64,000 nt of DNA from Photobacterium kagoshimensis (GTDB taxonomy: Bacteria > Pseudomonadota > Gammaproteobacteria > Enterobacterales > Vibrionaceae). Made by a program: the position numbers and the translations under genes. The stretch covers positions 1-64,000 of the forward strand of contig NZ_JAKJSO010000019.1 in NCBI RefSeq assembly GCF_050337045.1, written 5' to 3'. Below the pieces are notes generated by a model. It did not search any database and was not told the DNA's origin. It saw nothing but the letters and a program-made list of their open reading frames with translations. This document shows positions 42,688 to 52,914 of the stretch, piece by piece; the stretch's first letter is position 1, and each line of letters opens with the position of its first letter.

Positions 42688-45570
42688 TTATTCGGCTAAC
42701 GTATCAATACTGTCGTTTTTAACCAAATACTGTTGCCAAACTTGGCGAACAACCGCCCGTTCGGCACTAAACTGCTGCTCATCAACGTAAGCGGATTGCC
42801 CCAATAAGTTTAAGCGATGAATCGCGTCACGCATGGCACAATACGCCGACTTAATGGCTGTCACTTGTTCTGGTGACATTTGATTATGCTCGGCCATCGT
42901 ATCGAAGATCCGCACATTGTCAGACCAATGCGCTAACGCAGGGTTCTCATAAGCATGTTGTAAGACCAAGTATTGGGCAATAAATTCAATATCTGTGATG
43001 CCGCCTTCATCTTGCTTCAAATCAAATAGGCCCGCTTTTTTGCTACCAAGGTGATCACGCATCTTATGGCGCATCTCAATCACCTTTTGACGCAGTGCAA
43101 CAGCGTCACGCTCTTGCATCAAAGTCTGTTGGCGCACTTGCGAAAAGCCTTGTTGTAATTGCGCATCACCATAAATTAAACGCGCCCTCACTAAGGCTTG
43201 GTGCTCCCACGTCCATGCCTCTTGCTGCTGGTACTCATCAAAGGCCTCTAAGGTACTCACCAATAAACCTGACGCCCCTGATGGTCGTAAGCGTACATCG
43301 ACTTCGTATAACACCCCCGATGCGGTGCGGGTCGAAAATAGGTGCACAATCCGCTGCGCTAAACGCAAATAGAACTGACGCCCATCGATTTCTTTCTTAC
43401 CCGTGGTGTTCACGTTTGCAGGACAATCATGCAGGAACACCAAGTCTAAATCTGACCCATAGCCGATTTCCCAGCCACCTACTTTGCCATAACCAATAAC
43501 GCCAAAACCTTTACCATCACGCCCTTCAAGGTGGCTTGGTGCGCCATATTTCTCGACCATTTGCAGCCAAGCCTGATTGACCACCGCTTCCACGATGGCT
43601 TCGGCTAAATAGGTTAAGTGGTCACTCACTTTCATCAGCGGCAATGCGCCCGCGATATCGGCCGCAGCAATGCGTAACAGTTGCGCTTGCTTAAACTGAC
43701 GAATCGCTTCCATCTGTTGCTCCATATCCTCTTCAGGGATACGAGCCAAGTACTCTCGCAATTCTTCACGGTACTGATGCAGCGGGGTTGGGTTATACAA
43801 ATGCTGCGGATCAAGCAACTCATCCAGCAAAATCGGGTATTGCGCCAGCTGCTCGGCCACCATAGGACTGGCCGCACATAGGCGTACTAATTGGTCGAGT
43901 GCGGCAGGATGTTCACCGAGCAACTCCAAATACGTGGTCCGGGTGGCAATGCGAACAATCAACTTGGTCACTCGCCCTAACACTTGCGCTGCATCAGGAC
44001 GATTGACGATGCGGCTCAATACACACGGCATCAGGGTCGCTAATACTTCACGTCCACGAGGCCCTAAGGTACGTTTCGCTAATTCAGCTTTCATCCCCAG
44101 TAAAGTACTGGTTTGCTGGGCGGGGTCGTGCACATCCAGCTCAGCAAAGATCGATAACAGTACCTCTTCATCTTTACTCATTGCCCACAACTCTTGGTAT
44201 TGCGGACTCGCAACACAAGCGCTATCACTCTCATCTTCATCACTACCGACGATAGCATCAAACACCTGATGAACATCCGCCATGTGCTGCTCTGTACTGG
44301 TTAACAGCTGTTGCCAGTCCTCAAAGCCCATCGCAATCGCTAAGCGCACTTGATCAAGTGGCTTATCGGGTAAGGTTTGGGTTTGTTTATCATCAATGGC
44401 TTGCAGTAAGTTTTCGAGTTTACGTAAGAAACAGTAACCGCGTTCGAGATCATCAACTTGTTCAGGCGGTAAATAACCTTGGTGTTTAATCGCTTCCAGT
44501 GTTTCAAGTAACCCTCGACCACGTAAACTGGGTTCTCGACCGCCACGAATAAGCTGGAAAGATTGAGCAATAAACTCCACCTCCCGAATACCGCCTGCGC
44601 CCAATTTAATGTTGTTACTGAGCCCACGACGGCGGACTTCGCTGCTGATCATCGACTTCATGCGGCGCAAAGCTTGAATGGCGCTAAAATCGATATAACG
44701 GCGAAACACAAACGGACGCAACATCTGACGCAATTCTTGGTACTGGCTAAAACTTTCACGCCCCATCACCCGCGCTTTGATCATCGCGTAGCGTTCCCAA
44801 TCTCGGCCTTGCTCTTGATAGTAATCTTCTAACGCTGCATAGCTCATTACCAACGGACCACTGTCGCCAAAGGGGCGCAAGCGCATATCCACTCGATAGC
44901 AAAAGCCATCAAAGGTTTGCTGATCTAACGCTTTGATTAAGCGCTGACCTAAACGGGTAAAAAATTGGGCATTGGCGATACTGCGGCGTCCGCCTTGGGT
45001 TTCCCCATTCTCAGGGTAAGTAAAAATCAGGTCGATATCCGATGAAAAGTTCAACTCGCCACCACCAAGCTTGCCCATCCCTAAGATCAGCATAGGTTGT
45101 GCTTCCCCCTCGGCATTGGTTGGCGTCCCCCACTCGCTGCAACATTGCTGATACAGCCAATGGTAGGCTTGCATGATCAAGGCTTCAGCGAGCATTGAAA
45201 GATGCTCCAAACTATCGAGTAACGTCGATTTCCCCATAAAGTCACGCCAAGCTATCCATACCATTTCTTGGCGACGAAAAGCGCGAAGTTCACGCATCAG
45301 TCCCGCTTCGTCACTCACAAGGCTTAACCGTTCAGCCAATTGCTCGCGGTAATCATTACAACGCGAACCCTCATCAAGATGTGTCGCAAGCCAAGGAAGT
45401 AAGCGACCATCACGCACCATAGCGGAACTAATAAAGTCGCTGAATCCAAGCGCTTGCATCAATTCTGATTTACGTGACTCAGGCCACTGTGCCAACGCAT
45501 CAGGGTGGGCACTTTGCAGTTTTTCCCACGCTTTGACTGATGCGGCTTGCAAACGCTCGTTGTGATTCAT
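42688..45570 (-). CDS. glnE: bifunctional glutamine synthetase adenylyltransferase/deadenylylase
   Basis: 960 residues. Controls glutamine synthetase by adding or removing AMP under PII control. Two nucleotidyltransferase domains are visible: MGKLGGGELNFSSDIDLIF in the N-terminal (deadenylylase) half and YGKVGGWEIGYGSDLDLVF in the C-terminal (adenylylase) half, each with the Asp-x-Asp pair. Confidence 0.98.
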   Translation of the reverse strand: MNHNERLQAASVKAWEKLQSAHPDALAQWPESRKSELMQALGFSDFISSAMVRDGRLLPWLATHLDEGSRCNDYREQLAERLSLVSDEAGLMRELRAFRRQEMVWIAWRDFMGKSTLLDSLEHLSMLAEALIMQAYHWLYQQCCSEWGTPTNAEGEAQPMLILGMGKLGGGELNFSSDIDLIFTYPENGETQGGRRSIANAQFFTRLGQRLIKALDQQTFDGFCYRVDMRLRPFGDSGPLVMSYAALEDYYQEQGRDWERYAMIKARVMGRESFSQYQELRQMLRPFVFRRYIDFSAIQALRRMKSMISSEVRRRGLSNNIKLGAGGIREVEFIAQSFQLIRGGREPSLRGRGLLETLEAIKHQGYLPPEQVDDLERGYCFLRKLENLLQAIDDKQTQTLPDKPLDQVRLAIAMGFEDWQQLLTSTEQHMADVHQVFDAIVGSDEDESDSACVASPQYQELWAMSKDEEVLLSIFAELDVHDPAQQTSTLLGMKAELAKRTLGPRGREVLATLMPCVLSRIVNRPDAAQVLGRVTKLIVRIATRTTYLELLGEHPAALDQLVRLCAASPMVAEQLAQYPILLDELLDPQHLYNPTPLHQYREELREYLARIPEEDMEQQMEAIRQFKQAQLLRIAAADIAGALPLMKVSDHLTYLAEAIVEAVVNQAWLQMVEKYGAPSHLEGRDGKGFGVIGYGKVGGWEIGYGSDLDLVFLHDCPANVNTTGKKEIDGRQFYLRLAQRIVHLFSTRTASGVLYEVDVRLRPSGASGLLVSTLEAFDEYQQQEAWTWEHQALVRARLIYGDAQLQQGFSQVRQQTLMQERDAVALRQKVIEMRHKMRDHLGSKKAGLFDLKQDEGGITDIEFIAQYLVLQHAYENPALAHWSDNVRIFDTMAEHNQMSPEQVTAIKSAYCAMRDAIHRLNLLGQSAYVDEQQFSAERAVVRQVWQQYLVKNDSIDTLAE

Positions 45571-45655
45571 GACTCGTCCTCGATCTGTTCCTTGATGAAT
45601 GCTAAAGCAGTAACGCTTTAAAATACCACAGCTAGTCGCTGGGGATAAGACAACA

Positions 45656-45680
45656 AAACGCCCGCAATCGCGGGCGTTAT
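45656..45680 (-). terminator. terminator after the second chemoreceptor
   Basis: On the minus strand AACGCCCGC, GATT and GCGGGCGTT are followed by TTGTTGT. Confidence 0.85.
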
Positions 45681-45712
45681 ATCAACGTATTTACATCCGC
45701 GCTGACATGCAA

Positions 45713-47314
45713 TTACACATGGAACGCCTGAATTTTTTTCTCTAAATCTGCCGCTTGCTCTTGCATCACATCAGAGGTTTCTGACAATTCAGTCACCACA
45801 GTCACAGAGGCTTCTACGAGCTCACGGACGTTACTCAAATTCTGGCTCATCTCTTCCGCCACCGAGCTTTGTTGCTCTGCGGCTGAAGCGATGTGGAAAT
45901 TCATATCGTTAATGTTCGTCACTTGCTCAACGATTTTATCCAACTCGCCACCCGCATTCGTGACCAACTCAACCCCTTCGGCGGCTTCCACCACGCTTTG
46001 CTCCATCAGCGATACCGCTTGTTGGGCACTGTTTTGCAGCTGAGTGATCATGTCTTGAATTTCCACGGTTGCCGTTTGGGTACGTTGGGCAAGGTTACGC
46101 ACCTCATCAGCGACCACCGCAAAACCACGCCCTGCATCACCGGCGCGCGCGGCTTCAATGGCTGCATTCAATGCCAGTAAGTTGGTTTGTTCAGAAATAC
46201 CTTGGATGGTCACGATCACGCTACTGATTTGTTCAACACGACTTTCAACCTGATTCACCGCACCCGCCGATTGGCTGATGTCTTGTGATAATTGGTTAAT
46301 CGTGCCGATTGTTTCAGACACAAAACGCTGTCCCTGCTCTGCTTGTTCAGACGTCCCTTCGGTAGCGTTCGAAGCTTGACGTGCATTATCCGCCACGGTT
46401 TGCACCGTTGAGGTCATCTCGCTCATGGCTGACGCCAGCTGATCAATCTCAGCAAATTCTTCTTGCGAGGACTCTTTGGTCTCTATCATGCTGATCGACA
46501 TCACTTCAGCCAACCCCGACAACTCGGAGGATGCTTCACGCTGATTACAAATGACATCACGCAGTTGGACGCGCGTTTGTTCCAGTTCACGCGCCAAATC
46601 GCCATACTCATCTTTGCATTCCATCACGATAGGCTGAGACAAATCGCGCTGTGCCAAACGTTTAATGCTGTCTGCTAGGTAATTAATTTGGCGAAGCATA
46701 ATACTGGAGCCCCCCAATAGAATCACCATGAACGACACTATCATCAGACCGGTTTGCCACGCGACTTGGACTAAGTAATCGTTATAGTAGCTATCAGCCT
46801 CAGAAGATGGCTGCGATGCGACTAACACCCAATCCAAATTAGGCATAGTCACCGCATGTTCAAATCGTTCACCTTGGCCTAGAACAATATCCCCCGAGCC
46901 TTGGAGTTGTGATAAGTAACCCGATAGCGAACCGCCTTGGTCCAATTGACTACCCAGTTGATTGATGGAGCGCGCACTAGGGTGACCGAAAACAGCCCCT
47001 GTGTCACGCTCGACCAAGTACAAATAAGCGCCGTCGCCAAAGCTATTTTCTTGCGCGAGAATGGCGGTCTCAGCTAAATGTTTTCCATTATCACTTTGCG
47101 TTAACAAGGCGCTCAATAAAGCGACATTGGCATTGGCGACTTCTTTTGAACGGTCTTGCTGGATCTTAACGACACTTTGGTAAAACGTATTAGCGTCCCA
47201 CAACTGCTTACCAATCAATAATACGGTACTGAATACCATCAGTAACACTAACTTAGGCACTAAACGGATATTAGTGATCCCTTTTTCCCATGGCTTAAAA
47301 ACCAACGTTGCCAT
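45713..47314 (-). CDS. methyl-accepting chemotaxis protein
   Basis: 533 residues. TM1 is near residues 20-38, a periplasmic Cache-like domain (DGAYLYLVERDTGAVFGHP, LDWVLVASQP) follows, TM2 is near 183-203, then HAMP and a signalling hairpin with EQTNLLALNAAIEAARAG. ATG 47314 has GGGAG upstream. It ends in an acidic, Gln-rich coiled-coil without an obvious CheR-binding pentapeptide. The ligand is unknown. Confidence 0.92.
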   Translation of the reverse strand: MATLVFKPWEKGITNIRLVPKLVLLMVFSTVLLIGKQLWDANTFYQSVVKIQQDRSKEVANANVALLSALLTQSDNGKHLAETAILAQENSFGDGAYLYLVERDTGAVFGHPSARSINQLGSQLDQGGSLSGYLSQLQGSGDIVLGQGERFEHAVTMPNLDWVLVASQPSSEADSYYNDYLVQVAWQTGLMIVSFMVILLGGSSIMLRQINYLADSIKRLAQRDLSQPIVMECKDEYGDLARELEQTRVQLRDVICNQREASSELSGLAEVMSISMIETKESSQEEFAEIDQLASAMSEMTSTVQTVADNARQASNATEGTSEQAEQGQRFVSETIGTINQLSQDISQSAGAVNQVESRVEQISSVIVTIQGISEQTNLLALNAAIEAARAGDAGRGFAVVADEVRNLAQRTQTATVEIQDMITQLQNSAQQAVSLMEQSVVEAAEGVELVTNAGGELDKIVEQVTNINDMNFHIASAAEQQSSVAEEMSQNLSNVRELVEASVTVVTELSETSDVMQEQAADLEKKIQAFHV

Positions 47315-47481
47315 TCTCAATCTCCCTATTTAATAAGCTCGCGAAACCCGACTATTGATGCGTTATAATATTGTTCGCACAGACATTGCGCTGGGTATTC
47401 ACTCAAGTGCCGTGATTATACTTTCACAAGCTAAATTCATTACGACCATATTATATGTCGGCAGCTCATAGGGAAAATTGA

Positions 47482-48300
47482 ATGTCTAAAAAAGTCGATG
47501 TCATCAAACATGAACTTAATCCTATGAGTTTGATGTCACTGGTTTTATCGATTGTATCCTTAGCCATAGTCACCAGCTTAATTTTCATTCCTAAGACTGA
47601 TAACGTTTATACCCTGCTATTTGGTATTGATACCTTCATTTGCCTGTTCTTTTGGTTTCAACTGCTTACTGATTTATTCAGAAGTAACCAAAAATGGGCC
47701 TATCTCAAAGTTCACTGGATTGACTTTGTTGCCAGCTTGCCCGTGATTGAACAAGTCCGTTTTGCTCGGGTTATTCAAATTTTCCGAGTAATGCGCTTAA
47801 TCCGTTCAAGTAATCAGATCCTCCATTACATTCGCAGTAACCGCCGAGAAGCGACCGTGGCTTCCATTTTCTTGTTACTGACGTTGCTGGTTACTGTAGG
47901 TTCTGCACTGATGCTAATGATTGAAGGGGATATTCCTGAGTCTAATATTCATGATGCCAGTGATGCGCTATGGTGGGTGTTTGTCACGATTTCCACCGTC
48001 GGCTATGGCGACCACTACCCGGTGACCACACTGGGGAAAATATTGGCTGCTGCGATTATCGTTTGTGGGGTAGGCTTATTCGGTATGGTGGCAGGCTTAG
48101 TCAGCTCTATGATTTCCGACCCAGGCAAGCTTAAACATGAAAAAGAGCAAGAGCGCCTGCACCAACAAGAGTGGCAACAAATGTTAGCGATGCAGCAACA
48201 GCTACTGCAACGTTTAGATCACCTGGAAGAGCACATGACCGCGGATCGAGTAAGAGACCAAGAAACGACAATTAACGCCACGCCACCAGCCACTAAATAA
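47482..48300 (+). CDS. voltage-sensor-type potassium channel
   Basis: 272 residues with a Kv-like plan: S1 (about 18-36), S2 (44-66), S3 (78-90), S4 (92-110), S5 (126-147), pore with selectivity filter TVGYGD (172-177), and S6 (184-210). In S4 arginines recur every third residue (93, 96, 102, 105, 108), the hallmark of a voltage sensor. The C-terminus (218-252) is a Gln-rich coiled coil that could join four subunits. No regulatory domain such as TrkA_N is present. It is monocistronic. Confidence 0.88.
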   Translation: MSKKVDVIKHELNPMSLMSLVLSIVSLAIVTSLIFIPKTDNVYTLLFGIDTFICLFFWFQLLTDLFRSNQKWAYLKVHWIDFVASLPVIEQVRFARVIQIFRVMRLIRSSNQILHYIRSNRREATVASIFLLLTLLVTVGSALMLMIEGDIPESNIHDASDALWWVFVTISTVGYGDHYPVTTLGKILAAAIIVCGVGLFGMVAGLVSSMISDPGKLKHEKEQERLHQQEWQQMLAMQQQLLQRLDHLEEHMTADRVRDQETTINATPPATK

Positions 48301-48316
48301 CGCTAACCACATAAAC

Positions 48317-48357
48317 AAAAACGCCGCCAATGTCATGACACTGGCGGCGTTTTTATC
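48317..48357. terminator. bidirectional terminator K+ channel/ygiF
   Basis: AAAACGCCGCCA and TGGCGGCGTTTTT pair around a 12-base loop between convergent genes. Confidence 0.9.
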
Positions 48358-48375
48358 AATTAAAGCAGTATAGCG

Positions 48376-49890
48376 CTATGGCCAATATGGCGATAACTCG
48401 ATGCCGATCTGGCGTGTTTGGTCCATCGCATGCAGCAGTGATTCCTCACGACGCTCCAACCATTTTTCCATTTGCACTAAGTCGTCATCTTGGTGTTCAG
48501 CCAATAATGAGCGGATCGGTTCAAGCTGGCGCAGATCTTCAATACCGCGTAACAGATCAAGCCAAGGCATTCTAAAGCCAGCACGCTTGTCTTCATCATA
48601 TAAGTGAGCAAAGCATAGCCCGCTCATCAAGTTACGGATCAATCGAGGTTGTTGATCGCAGTATTCAACGCGATCAAGCTGGCGCTCAGCAGGGAAAACA
48701 TCCTGCAACTCTTGCCAAGAACGCGCTAACGTTGCATCAGCATAGGGCTTCACGCTGCCTGCAAGCTTAGTGCGCCCTTTATCATCCAAAAACGGCTGCC
48801 AGCCTCGGCTTAAAATCCAACGGCTTAAATCGAGCAATAGATTGCAGTAACGCGACGATTGCATCAGTGCCAGCATCGCCTCTTCATCAGGCAAAGCTTC
48901 TTGACGTTCATGCAGTTGCTTCACTAGCACTTTTTGGGCGTTCAGCTTGCGCAGCATATAAGCTTTGTCTGCTAATAGCTGTTCAATGCTTGCCGCTTCA
49001 TCTAGCCATTCTAACTCGCCTTCAAGCCATTGCAGTTCTTGGCGTAATAACGCGCTCGCACGACGAGGGATCATGCCGCCAAACAGAACAAAAACCTGGC
49101 GAATTAAACCCAACGCCTGCTTAATTTGAATTAAAGCATTGGCATCTTGGCGCTCGGCATAAATTTGCTCATGGCGATGCCAGTGATCTAGCGCATGCTC
49201 TAAAGTGCGTACAAATACCGTTTCAACCGATTCATCAGCACGTAATGGCATGAAATCCAGCGTGGTGATTTCATCTCCCTGATAGCCTGACGCTAAGCGA
49301 TAACCTCGTGCTGCTTTGCTCAAGCTCCCCAAACGCATACCGCCTTCGGTACAAAGCTCACGTGCTAGCGTAAACAAGGCATCGGTTTGACCTGATTTCA
49401 GCTCAAGCTCAACTTCACAAATGGGATCGGTTAAGCCGTTTGTGCTCACCTCACCTTGGTCGAAAGCTAGCTCGATTTGACTGCCGTCAGGCATTGCAAT
49501 TAGCCATTGCTGACGTTCAAAATCAGTCGAAAAAAGCGGCTGAAGCTGTTGCTGTACATCAGCAACCACAAAAGACTCAGGCCATGCATCAGCGGGATGC
49601 AGACTAAGGTCAGGATCAGTGCCATTGGTTTCAGCGTTGTATTCTGGGCGTTGGTGCAAACCTGCAACCACACGTCCTGCTGTCTTCAATGTCTGGACAA
49701 AAACATCATCAAAACGACGGACCCGAAGGCCAATATCGTGCTGGCGAAGAATTTGGTCTGGGGTGTCGAAGTAAATGTTCCCTAACATTCGACTACTTTG
49801 TTGCAGAATTTTCGCTTGTGATATTTTGCTCAACAATTGACTCGAAAATTCTGGTGAGACGAAAAACTTCAGTTCTATCTCGGTTTCCAT
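48376..49890 (-). CDS. ygiF: CYTH-CHAD inorganic triphosphatase
   Basis: 504 residues. The N-terminal CYTH domain has the metal-binding ExExK motif (Glu4, Glu6, Lys8 in METEIELKF) and FVQTLKTAGRVVAGLHQRPEY. The C-terminal CHAD helical domain has His/Arg/Lys-rich helices for polyphosphate binding. ATG 49890 is the family start; the eight codons open upstream are not needed. The E. coli homologue YgiF hydrolyses tripolyphosphate and is also next to glnE. Confidence 0.92.
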   Translation of the reverse strand: METEIELKFFVSPEFSSQLLSKISQAKILQQSSRMLGNIYFDTPDQILRQHDIGLRVRRFDDVFVQTLKTAGRVVAGLHQRPEYNAETNGTDPDLSLHPADAWPESFVVADVQQQLQPLFSTDFERQQWLIAMPDGSQIELAFDQGEVSTNGLTDPICEVELELKSGQTDALFTLARELCTEGGMRLGSLSKAARGYRLASGYQGDEITTLDFMPLRADESVETVFVRTLEHALDHWHRHEQIYAERQDANALIQIKQALGLIRQVFVLFGGMIPRRASALLRQELQWLEGELEWLDEAASIEQLLADKAYMLRKLNAQKVLVKQLHERQEALPDEEAMLALMQSSRYCNLLLDLSRWILSRGWQPFLDDKGRTKLAGSVKPYADATLARSWQELQDVFPAERQLDRVEYCDQQPRLIRNLMSGLCFAHLYDEDKRAGFRMPWLDLLRGIEDLRQLEPIRSLLAEHQDDDLVQMEKWLERREESLLHAMDQTRQIGIELSPYWP

Positions 49891-50076
49891 ATGGGTACCT
49901 ATAAACAGTGGCAAACCAAGGATATTTCCTTATCCGCTCGGGGGCAAGTGAGAAATATCAACAAAACCTTGATCAAAATGGGTTCCCCTGCAGAAACTTA
50001 TACGTTACCATTCGCGCCTCTGTGACCATCGCTCAAGATTTAGCCATATCGTAGGCACTCTTTAGGTTGATCGGCT

Positions 50077-50757
50077 ATGCCAGTAAATACAATTATGGGG
50101 CTCTTTGCTAAATCCCCAATCAAACCACTGCAACGTCACGTTACTCGTGTAAATGAATGTTGCGAACTGCTTGTTCCATTCTTCGAAGCATGTAATGCAG
50201 GAGACTGGAAAAAGGCATCGATTATACGTGAGCAAATCTCGCAGCTTGAAAAAGATGCGGATGTGCTTAAGCGTGAAATCCGCCTTAAGCTTCCTCGTGG
50301 GCTTTTCATGCCAGTAGATCGTACTGATATGTTAGGTCTTCTAACCCAACAAGATAAGCTTGCTAACTTATCCAAAGATATCGCTGGTCGTGTCTTAGGT
50401 CGTGAGTTACAAGTTCCTTCTACAATGTACCCTGACTTTCTCGCGTACGTTCAACGTTGTCTTGACGCTGCTGAACAAGCACGTCGTGTGATCAACGAAC
50501 TGGACGAACTGCTTGAAACAGGTTTCAAAGGCAGAGAAGTGACTTTAGTTGCGGAAATGATTAATCAGCTTGATGTTATTGAAGATGACACCGACAGCAT
50601 GCAGATCAAATTACGACAACAACTAATGACCATCGAAGACCAATACAGTCCGGTGGATATCATGTTCCTGTATAAAATTCTCGAGTGGGTTGGCGGCATC
50701 GCTGATCAGGCACAACGTGTCGGCTCGCGACTAGAAATCATGCTATCGCGTTCATAA
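50077..50757 (+). CDS. TIGR00153/DUF47 phosphate-transport accessory protein
   Basis: 226 residues, helical, PhoU-like fold of the DUF47 family. It lies 32 bases before the pit phosphate transporter, and such pairs are widespread; it may regulate Pit. MPVNTIMGLFAKSPIKPLQRH is the usual vibrio start; an inner ATG at 50095 is possible. Confidence 0.9.
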   Translation: MPVNTIMGLFAKSPIKPLQRHVTRVNECCELLVPFFEACNAGDWKKASIIREQISQLEKDADVLKREIRLKLPRGLFMPVDRTDMLGLLTQQDKLANLSKDIAGRVLGRELQVPSTMYPDFLAYVQRCLDAAEQARRVINELDELLETGFKGREVTLVAEMINQLDVIEDDTDSMQIKLRQQLMTIEDQYSPVDIMFLYKILEWVGGIADQAQRVGSRLEIMLSRS

Positions 50758-50789
50758 GCGAAGAGAATTAACAAAAACAAGGTTTTACA

Positions 50790-52058
50790 ATGGAAATCCT
50801 GGCTAATTACGGCACCATTCTTATTTTGGTGGCGGCTATCTTTGGTTTTATGATGGCGATCGGTATTGGTGCAAATGATGTAGCCAATGCAATGGGTACA
50901 TCAGTTGGTTCAAAAGCACTTACTGTTAAACAAGCGATCATTATTGCAATGATCTTCGAGTTTGCTGGTGCATATTTGGCTGGCGGTGAAGTTACCGATA
51001 CGATTCGTAAAGGGGTTATCGAGACTTCTCTCTACGCTCACCAACCTGAAGTGCTGGTATACGGCATGATGTCAGCGCTACTTGCTGCTGGTACATGGCT
51101 ACTGCTAGCGTCTTACATGGGTTGGCCGGTATCAACCACTCACTCAATCATCGGTGCTATCATCGGTTTTGCGTGTGTGTCTGTGGGTACTGAAGCTGTA
51201 GACTGGAGCTCTGTACAAGGTATTGTAGGTAGTTGGTTGATCACACCATTGATCTCAGGCCTATTCGCTTACATGATTTTCATCAGTGCTCAGCGTTTAA
51301 TCTTTGATACCGATAACCCACTTGTAAACGCTAAACGTTTTGTACCTGTTTACATGTTTATCACTGCGCTTGTTATCGCTTTGGTAACCATTAAAAAAGG
51401 TCTTAAACACGTTGGCCTTCACCTTTCAAGTGGTGAAGCATGGGTAGCTTCTATTGCCGTTTCAGCTGTCGTTATGTTTTTAGGCTATGTTTACATTGGC
51501 CGTAAATATACCGACGATGGTAGTTCAGTTGACAGCAACGGCTATGCCGGCGTTGAACGTGTATTCAGCCTACTAATGGTTGTAACCGCTTGTGCGATGG
51601 CGTTTGCACACGGCTCAAACGACGTAGCTAATGCGATTGGTCCACTGTCTGCTGTTGTTTCCACCGTGGAGCATATGGGCGAAATTACAACGAAAAGTCA
51701 GATTGCGTGGTGGATCCTTCCACTGGGCGGTATTGGTATCGTTGTCGGCCTTGCGACCATGGGCCACAAAGTAATGGCGACTGTTGGTACAGGTATTACT
51801 GAACTAACACCAAGCCGTGGCTTTGCCGCTCAGCTAGCAACAGCGTCAACCGTTGTACTGGCTTCTGGTACTGGCCTACCAATCTCAACCACACAAACGC
51901 TTGTTGGTGCGGTATTGGGTGTTGGTTTTGCGCGTGGTATCGCGGCACTGAACCTAGGTGTTGTACGTAATATCGTAGCATCTTGGGTTATTACACTCCC
52001 AGCAGGGGCATTGCTTGCAGTCATTTTCTTCTACGGAATGCAAGCCATCTTCGGTTAA
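50790..52058 (+). CDS. pitA: inorganic phosphate transporter, Pit family
   Basis: 422 residues with about 10-11 TM segments. The two inverted-repeat signatures GANDVANAMGTSVGSKAL (N-terminal) and HGSNDVANAIGPLSAVV (C-terminal) are present, as are paired STTHSIIGAI and STTQTLVGAV. Low-affinity proton- or sodium-coupled phosphate uptake in the inner membrane. Confidence 0.96.
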   Translation: MEILANYGTILILVAAIFGFMMAIGIGANDVANAMGTSVGSKALTVKQAIIIAMIFEFAGAYLAGGEVTDTIRKGVIETSLYAHQPEVLVYGMMSALLAAGTWLLLASYMGWPVSTTHSIIGAIIGFACVSVGTEAVDWSSVQGIVGSWLITPLISGLFAYMIFISAQRLIFDTDNPLVNAKRFVPVYMFITALVIALVTIKKGLKHVGLHLSSGEAWVASIAVSAVVMFLGYVYIGRKYTDDGSSVDSNGYAGVERVFSLLMVVTACAMAFAHGSNDVANAIGPLSAVVSTVEHMGEITTKSQIAWWILPLGGIGIVVGLATMGHKVMATVGTGITELTPSRGFAAQLATASTVVLASGTGLPISTTQTLVGAVLGVGFARGIAALNLGVVRNIVASWVITLPAGALLAVIFFYGMQAIFG

Positions 52059-52074
52059 TTAGTGGCACAGGTTC

Positions 52075-52103
52075 AAAAGAGGGAGGCTTTGCCTCCCTCT
52101 TTT
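52075..52103 (+). terminator. terminator after pitA
   Basis: AAAAGAGGGAGGC, TTT and GCCTCCCTCTTTT form a 13-bp stem. Confidence 0.94.
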
Positions 52104-52173
52104 CTTGCACCTTGCGCGTAAAATTTTTAGTATCTGACCCCATACCGTGTTCAGGCTCCTCAAGGATCAAATC

Positions 52174-52791
52174 GTGAAGCAACTAATCAGCTTATTTTTA
52201 CTCGCTTGCGCTGTGCTGACAGCACCCGCGCATGCTGAACAAGTACGTTATATCTCTGACGACTTGTTTACTTACATGCACAAAGGCCCAAGCACACAAT
52301 TCCGTATTATCGGTAGTGTGAATGCAGGCACTAAGGTTTCACTACTTGAGACCAACAAAGAAACAGGTTACAGCCGTGTAACCGATAGCCGTGGCCGTAC
52401 TGGCTGGGTTAGCAGCAAATTCATTTCACGCCAAGTTGGCTTGAAAGACCGAGTACCTGCCCTAGAGAAAGAGCTAACGAAAGTGAAAGCCGCTCTAGCA
52501 GAAGCAGTGAAATCAAGCGACGAGCAAAATGCGGGCTTGAAAAACTCACTGAAATTACGCAACAACCAGATCACTGAGCTTGAAGCACAAAATACCAACC
52601 TGAACGATCAGCTTACAACCTCTCAGGCTGAAATCCGTGAGCTTCGCGCTAAGATCGATACCCAGAAAGATGACCTGCTCATGCGCTGGTTCACTTACGG
52701 CGGTATGGTGGCTGGTGTAGGTCTACTACTTGGTTTAGTGCTCCCACATTTAATCCCACGTCGTCGTAAGAGCAATAACGGCTGGGCATAA
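52174..52791 (+). CDS. ygiM: SH3-domain membrane protein, YgiM/TIGR04211 family
   Basis: 205 residues. GTG 52174 is chosen because AAGGA lies upstream and it gives a clean signal peptide, MKQLISLFLLACAVLTAPAH with cleavage after AHA. An SH3b domain (about 25-85), a long coiled coil (about 95-170), one TM helix and a short RRRK tail follow. In E. coli it is also next to cca. It probably binds cell-wall material; the role is unproven. Confidence 0.9.
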   Translation: MKQLISLFLLACAVLTAPAHAEQVRYISDDLFTYMHKGPSTQFRIIGSVNAGTKVSLLETNKETGYSRVTDSRGRTGWVSSKFISRQVGLKDRVPALEKELTKVKAALAEAVKSSDEQNAGLKNSLKLRNNQITELEAQNTNLNDQLTTSQAEIRELRAKIDTQKDDLLMRWFTYGGMVAGVGLLLGLVLPHLIPRRRKSNNGWA

Positions 52792-52835
52792 TGCTGATGT
52801 ACTTGCAGCAGCCATCATGCTGAGAGCAAGCAATG

Positions 52836-52866
52836 AAAAAGGGTAGCCACATTGGCTACCCTTTTT
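52836..52866. terminator. bidirectional terminator ygiM/gspB
   Basis: AAAAAGGGTAGCC, ACATT and GGCTACCCTTTTT between convergent genes. Confidence 0.93.
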
Positions 52867-52914
52867 GTTTATGCCGTCTCGCTTTCAGTTAAAACGCCGC
52901 ACACCAACGAGGCA

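Noticed and set aside
41171..45570. Numerous 60-130 codon frames opposite hldE and glnE
   Set aside because: They are antisense to two well-conserved genes and show no family features.
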